Below, piece after piece: positions 45,280-49,018 of a DNA stretch of 49,018 nt. Source of the stretch: SCQX01 sp035720945 (GTDB lineage Bacteria; Pseudomonadota; Gammaproteobacteria; Burkholderiales; Burkholderiaceae_B); the NCBI GenBank assembly GCA_035720945.1, contig DASTNK010000035.1, forward strand, positions 1 through 49,018, in the 5' to 3' direction. Positions within the stretch are counted from its first letter, which is position 1. Each line of letters begins with the position of its first letter. A model generated the notes under the pieces. The model made no database searches and was not told the DNA's origin. It saw only the letters and a list, made by a program, of their open reading frames with translations. Position numbers and translations under genes: made by a program.

Positions 45280-45802
45280 GTCCGGTCCCGCGCAGTCTCC
45301 GGTTCTGGCGGCGAGCCCCGCGTTTTCCGCGCAGGACACCGAGCACATGCTGCGCGCGCTTGAACAGGCGCGTCTGGCAAGCCTGCAGGGCGAAGTGCCC
45401 GTGGGCGCCGTGGTGGCCGATGAAAACGGTGCGTGCATCGCCGAGGGCTTCAACAGCACGGTCGGCGCGCACGACCCGACCGGCCACGCCGAAATCGTCG
45501 CGTTGCGCCGGGCGGCGCAACGAATGGGTAATTACCGCCTGCCCGGGAAAACGTTATACGTGACACTCGAACCCTGCGTGATGTGCATGGGCGCCATGCT
45601 GCACGCCCGTCTGGCGCGGGTGGTGTACGGCGCGGCCGACCCCAAGACCGGCGCCTGCGGCGGGGTGCTCAGTGTGCACGCGGTCGTCGAGCTGAATCAC
45701 CAGACACGCGTCGAAGGGGGGTTGCTGGCCGAACCCTGCGGAGACATTCTCAGGCGTTTCTTTCGGGCGCGGCGGGGCGGCGGTATCGGCGCCCAGCCTT
45801 GA
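45272..45802 (+). CDS. tadA: tRNA-specific adenosine deaminase TadA, GTG start
   Basis: Zinc enzyme that deaminates A34 of tRNA-Arg(ACG) to inosine. The 176-residue protein has the zinc-binding and catalytic HAEIVALRRAA (histidine ligand and proton-shuttling glutamate) and PCVMCMGAMLHAR (two cysteine ligands). GEVPVGAVV near residue 50 is the usual N-terminal strand. The start is taken at GTG 45272, overlapping the HAD stop by 8 bases; a later ATG at 45347 would cut into the first helix. The N-terminal 20 residues are not conserved. Confidence 0.94.
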   Translation: MVESGPAQSPVLAASPAFSAQDTEHMLRALEQARLASLQGEVPVGAVVADENGACIAEGFNSTVGAHDPTGHAEIVALRRAAQRMGNYRLPGKTLYVTLEPCVMCMGAMLHARLARVVYGAADPKTGACGGVLSVHAVVELNHQTRVEGGLLAEPCGDILRRFFRARRGGGIGAQP

Positions 45803-45909
45803 ATCCTTGCCTTGCCCAGGGCCGATGTCAATATATCCAATGGTATCGTACGCAGTGGCGTGATCGCCGCGACCGGCGGTCTTCCTGACTACAAAAGAAT
45901 TTTTCCCTC

Positions 45910-46827
45910 ATGACTCATTCCCACGACCATTCCGAGCCGCCGCGCGGCATCTACTTGATTTCCCCATCTGGCCAGGTGCGCGACCCCGCCGATCTGGCGC
46001 GGGCGTGCGAGCGGCTGTCCACCCTGGGATTCAAGACTAAGGTGGATCGGGCGGCGCTCGCCGTGCACGAACGGTTCGCCGGCACCGACAAGCAGCGCCT
46101 GGCCGGCATCACACGCGCGTTGCGGCAGCCGCATCCCATCGTGATGGCCACGCGCGGCGGATATGGGTTGAGCCGGCTGCTGCCTCTCATCGATTGGCCC
46201 GCGGTCGCCGAAAGCGGCAAGACTTTCATCGGCCAGAGCGATTTCACCGCCTTCAATCTCGCCTTGCTCGCACGCACCGGCGTGGAAAGCCTGGCTGGGC
46301 CGACGGCCATCGCCGACTTCGGCGGGGCCACTGTGGATGACCTGACCGAGGCGCTGTTCACCGAATTGCTCGATCATCAACTGGAGATCCTGAGCTTCGA
46401 AACCCCCGATGCCGATCCGGTCGATGCCCGCGGCGTTCTATGGGGTGGCAATCTGGCCATGGTTGCGGCGCTGGTGGGCACGCCGTACATGCCCAAAGTG
46501 CGCGGGGGCATTCTTTTCCTGGAGGATGTGGCCGAGCACCCATTCCGGGTCGAGCGTGCCTTGGCCCACTTGTGGCATGCCGGTATTCTCGACCGGCAGA
46601 AAGCGATCGTGCTGGGGCATTTCACCGACTATCGTCTTGGCCCCCATGAAAATGGGTTCGACATGCCCTCGGTGCTGCGCTGGCTCAGGGCCACAGTGAA
46701 AGTCCCGGTGGTGACGGGGCTGCCCTACGGGCATATTCCCACCAAGGCCACCTTGCCGGTGGGCAGGAAAGTGGGCATCGCCACGGAAAAGGGCACGGCC
46801 CATCTGGTGTTGCACGAACACGCCTGA
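45910..46827 (+). CDS. ldcA: LD-carboxypeptidase (murein tetrapeptide carboxypeptidase)
   Basis: Serine peptidase of family S66 that removes the terminal D-alanine from murein tetrapeptides during cytoplasmic cell-wall recycling. The 305-residue length equals E. coli LdcA. The oxyanion-hole MATRGGYGLSRLL, the nucleophile region FIGQSDFTAFNLALL, the acidic residue in LFLEDVAEHPFR and the late histidine in LPYGHIPTKATLPVG fit the Ser-Glu-His triad. The first ten residues are unusually His-rich (THSHDHSE). The 107 bases upstream hold a short GC hairpin near 45863 and no gene. Confidence 0.92.
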   Translation: MTHSHDHSEPPRGIYLISPSGQVRDPADLARACERLSTLGFKTKVDRAALAVHERFAGTDKQRLAGITRALRQPHPIVMATRGGYGLSRLLPLIDWPAVAESGKTFIGQSDFTAFNLALLARTGVESLAGPTAIADFGGATVDDLTEALFTELLDHQLEILSFETPDADPVDARGVLWGGNLAMVAALVGTPYMPKVRGGILFLEDVAEHPFRVERALAHLWHAGILDRQKAIVLGHFTDYRLGPHENGFDMPSVLRWLRATVKVPVVTGLPYGHIPTKATLPVGRKVGIATEKGTAHLVLHEHA

Positions 46828-46926
46828 TTGGGGGCGGCCAAGGCGCGCCGCCCACCCCGCACGGAAGGGGGCTCATGAATGGGCCGAGCGACGCATTTGG
46901 GTTCGAATACGTGTGGCCAGGGCATT

Positions 46927-46935
46927 TGCTAAAAT
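46927..46935 (+). promoter_or_regulatory. Extended -10 promoter candidate for ybiT
   Basis: TGCTAAAAT, identical to the motif before ndk and rpsU, lies 41 bases ahead of the ybiT start. No convincing -35 is present. Confidence 0.45.
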
Positions 46936-46975
46936 GCTAGGTTGTCTTTAACGCTCCACGGCACGGCCAGTCTCA

Positions 46976-48571
46976 GTGATTTCCACTTCCAACCTCACGA
47001 TTCAATTCGGACCCAAACCCTTATTCGAGAACGTCAGCGTCAAGTTCGGCGGCGGCAACCGCTACGGACTGATCGGCGCCAATGGCTCGGGGAAATCCAC
47101 CCTGATGAAAATCATCGGTGGCGATCTCGAACCCTCCAGCGGCAATGTGGCGCTGGATCCTGGCGTGCGCCTGGGCAAGCTCCGCCAAGACCAGTTCGCG
47201 TTTGAGGACTTGCGTGTTCTCGACGTGGTGATGATGGGGCATCACGAGATGTGGCAGGCCATGATTGACCGCGACGCCATCTATGCCAACCCGGACGCCA
47301 CCGACGAGGACTACATGCGCGCGGCCGACCTGGAGGCGCGTTTCGCCGAATACGGCGGCTATACGGCTGAAGCCCGCGCGGGCGAACTGCTGCTGGGGCT
47401 CGAGCTCACCATAGAGCAGCACAACCAGCCCATGCGCGAGATCGCGCCGGGTTGGAAGCTGCGTATTCTGCTGGCCCAGGCGTTGTTCTCGAACCCCGAC
47501 GTCCTGTTGCTCGACGAGCCCACCAACAACCTGGACATCAACACCATCCGCTGGCTCGAGAACGTGCTCAATGGCTATCAGAGCACGATGATCATCATCA
47601 GCCACGACCGGCATTTCCTGAACGAGGTCTGCACGCACATGGCCGACCTGGATTATGGCGAAGTCCGTGTGTACCCAGGGAACTACGACGACTACATGCT
47701 GGCCTCGACCCAGGCGCGCGAGCGCGTCACGGCCGCCAATGCCAAGGCCAAGGAACGCGTGGCCGATCTGCAGGATTTCGTGCGCCGCTTCGCGGCCAAC
47801 AAGTCCAAGTCGCGCCAAGCCACGTCGCGCCTGAAGCAGATCGACCGCATCAAGGCCGATACCGTCGAGGTCAAGCCGTCGTCGCGTCAGAATCCCTATA
47901 TCCGCTTCGAGCAAGAGAAAGCGCTGCACCGCCTGGCGATCACCACGGAATCCATTTCCAAGGCGTTCGACAAGCCCGTGATCCGGCCATTCTCCACCAT
48001 GATAGAGGCCGGGCAGAAGATCGCCATCATTGGCGCCAATGGCGTTGGCAAGACGACCTTGCTGCGCCTGCTGGCAGCCGACCTGGAACCCGATTCGGGG
48101 TCGTTGAAATACGCCGAGAACGCCGACCTGGGTTACATGGCCCAGGACGTTTCCGGCCAGTTCCAGTCGGATAGCAACCTGTTTGACTGGATGGGCGATT
48201 ACCGCAAGCCGGGCGATGACGATCAGGCCATGCGATCTGTGCTGGGCCGTTTGCTGTTTTCTTCGGACGACATTCCCAAGAAAGTCCGTGTGCTGTCGGG
48301 CGGCGAGAAGAACCGCATGAGCTTTGGCCGCCTGATGCTGGGGCGCCACAATGTGATGCTGCTGGACGAGCCCACCAACCATCTGGACATGGAGTCCATC
48401 GAGTCGCTGCAGTACGCGTTGGAAAAATACGCGGGAACGCTGGTGTTCGTGTCGCACGACCGGCAGTTCGTCTCCGGCATCGCTGATCGCGTGATCGAGA
48501 TCATGCCCGATGGCGACATTGTCGATTATCGCGGGAACTACGACGACTACTTGGCCTCGCGCGGGTTGTAA
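46976..48571 (+). CDS. ybiT: ABC-F family ATPase YbiT, GTG start
   Basis: Cytosolic ABC-F protein with two ATPase domains and no membrane segment; members bind the ribosome E site and act in translation. The 531-residue protein closely follows E. coli YbiT: it starts with STSNLTIQFGPKPLFENVSV, then P-loop GANGSGKSTL (near 38-47), APGWKLRILLAQALF and DEPTNNLDINTIRWLE. The linker has SKSRQATSRLKQIDRIK, then second P-loop GANGVGKTTL, LSGGEKNRMSFGRL and DEPTNHLDMESIESL. Translation most likely starts at GTG 46976, as the YbiT N-terminus aligns immediately after it. Confidence 0.95.
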   Translation: MISTSNLTIQFGPKPLFENVSVKFGGGNRYGLIGANGSGKSTLMKIIGGDLEPSSGNVALDPGVRLGKLRQDQFAFEDLRVLDVVMMGHHEMWQAMIDRDAIYANPDATDEDYMRAADLEARFAEYGGYTAEARAGELLLGLELTIEQHNQPMREIAPGWKLRILLAQALFSNPDVLLLDEPTNNLDINTIRWLENVLNGYQSTMIIISHDRHFLNEVCTHMADLDYGEVRVYPGNYDDYMLASTQARERVTAANAKAKERVADLQDFVRRFAANKSKSRQATSRLKQIDRIKADTVEVKPSSRQNPYIRFEQEKALHRLAITTESISKAFDKPVIRPFSTMIEAGQKIAIIGANGVGKTTLLRLLAADLEPDSGSLKYAENADLGYMAQDVSGQFQSDSNLFDWMGDYRKPGDDDQAMRSVLGRLLFSSDDIPKKVRVLSGGEKNRMSFGRLMLGRHNVMLLDEPTNHLDMESIESLQYALEKYAGTLVFVSHDRQFVSGIADRVIEIMPDGDIVDYRGNYDDYLASRGL

Positions 48572-48615
48572 CGCGCCGGGGATTCAGGTCATTGGACGGG
48601 GCTGGTGTTTAAGGT

Positions 48616-48654
48616 GCTGTCCGCCGGGGCCAGGGGGTGGCGCAGGCGGACAGC
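48616..48654. terminator. Inverted repeat between convergent ybiT and thioredoxin genes
   Basis: GCTGTCCGCC (48616-48625) and GGCGGACAGC (48645-48654) are a perfect 10-bp pair around a 19-base loop. It lies in the 149-base gap between two converging genes, the position of a shared terminator, though no T-run follows on either strand. Confidence 0.5.
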
Positions 48655-48720
48655 TCACGGTGATGGCATGCGGGGAGGTTGATCGGGGCCGCTGGGCAAT
48701 TTGCCAACGGCGCCTGTTCC

Positions 48721-49018
48721 CTAGGTGGACGCATTGGCTCCGTTCGCCTGCTCTTGCTGGGCGATTTCTTCGTGCACCTTGGCCATGTCCACCGCCTTGA
48801 CCTGGGTGATCAATTCGTTGAGTTGCGTTGGCGACAGCGCACCCGCTTGCGAGAACAACAACACTTTCTCGCGGAAGACCATGAGGGTGGGGATGGAGCG
48901 GATGCCCATGCCCGCGGCGATTTCCTGCTGTTCTTCGGTGTTCACCTTGGCGAAGACGATGTCATCGTGCTGGCCGGACGCCGCCTCGAAGGTGGGGGCG
49001 AAGCTGCGGCACGGCCCG
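48721..49018 (-). CDS. Thioredoxin-family protein, 5' end outside window
   Basis: C-terminal 98 residues of a thioredoxin. The frame enters from the window end at GPCRSFAPTFE, which is the second half of a WCGPC redox site. The conserved FAKVNTEEQQEIAAGMGIRSIPTLMVF with the cis-proline and the FSQAGALSPTQL helix follow. A 20-residue Gln/Ala/Asn tail extends the usual C-terminus. It probably reduces disulfides in cytosolic proteins; start and first active-site residues lie beyond 49018. Confidence 0.9.
   Translation of the reverse strand, partial: GPCRSFAPTFEAASGQHDDIVFAKVNTEEQQEIAAGMGIRSIPTLMVFREKVLLFSQAGALSPTQLNELITQVKAVDMAKVHEEIAQQEQANGANAST

Noticed and set aside
46890..46935. tRNA-like T-arm string GGGTTCGAATACG upstream of ybiT
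   Set aside because: No acceptor-stem partner, anticodon arm or D-arm can be formed at the right distances.
47021..48457. 478-residue minus-strand frame opposite ybiT
   Set aside because: Same GC-driven antisense artefact; ybiT matches its family along its whole length.

Overview
The window is a 49 kb stretch of high-GC chromosome that is almost entirely coding. Protein content and gene order (ndk, rlmN, a RodZ-like gene, ispG, hisS, yfgM, bamB, der, hisC, hfq, hflX, hflK, hflC, hisZ, purA, then rpsU, dnaG, rpoD) point to a betaproteobacterium of the order Burkholderiales, most likely family Alcaligenaceae (Bordetella/Achromobacter relatives). The genus cannot be fixed from sequence alone. 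No phage, insertion sequence, CRISPR array, tRNA or rRNA gene was seen.

Region 1 (1-24027) is core housekeeping. valS runs leftward off the start of the window; everything else runs rightward. It holds nucleotide supply (ndk, purA), tRNA charging (valS, hisS), rRNA/tRNA methylation (rlmN), isoprenoid synthesis (ispG), outer-membrane and translocon assembly (yfgM, bamB), GTPases (der, hflX), histidine synthesis (hisC, hisZ), the RNA chaperone hfq, the FtsH-modulating pair hflK/hflC, and the macromolecular synthesis operon rpsU-dnaG-rpoD. Several junctions are 4-base start/stop overlaps, with unusual TTG or GTG starts (der, hisC, dnaG). Between hflC and hisZ lies a gene-free stretch with a promoter-like box, a 13-bp hairpin and a strong intrinsic terminator: a candidate small RNA.

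Region 2 (24028-34900) is accessory metabolism. A tightly coupled pxpB-pxpC-pxpA operon (ATP-dependent 5-oxoprolinase) ends in its own AraC-type regulator gene, followed by a DMT-family transporter. On the other strand are an acyl-CoA synthetase and an SDR plus FAH-family hydrolase pair that resembles the last two steps of the non-phosphorylated L-fuconate (2-keto-3-deoxy sugar acid) route. A divergent IclR-family regulator faces this pair across a strikingly AT-rich intergenic region. A TauE/SafE permease and a decayed catalase-peroxidase (katG) remnant follow.

Region 3 (34808-40219) is transport. A Fur-box-like site precedes a complete ferric-iron ABC importer (binding protein, fused double permease, ATPase). 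It is followed tail to tail by a YadGH-type ABC-2 exporter pair on the minus strand.

Region 4 (40220-49018) contains a large MscS-family channel, the NAD(P)HX repair enzyme nnr, a HAD hydrolase, tadA (tRNA adenosine deaminase), an LD-carboxypeptidase, the ABC-F protein ybiT and the C-terminal part of a thioredoxin cut by the window end. Intergenic regions here and in region 2 carry several perfect or interlocking inverted repeats that are worth a second look.
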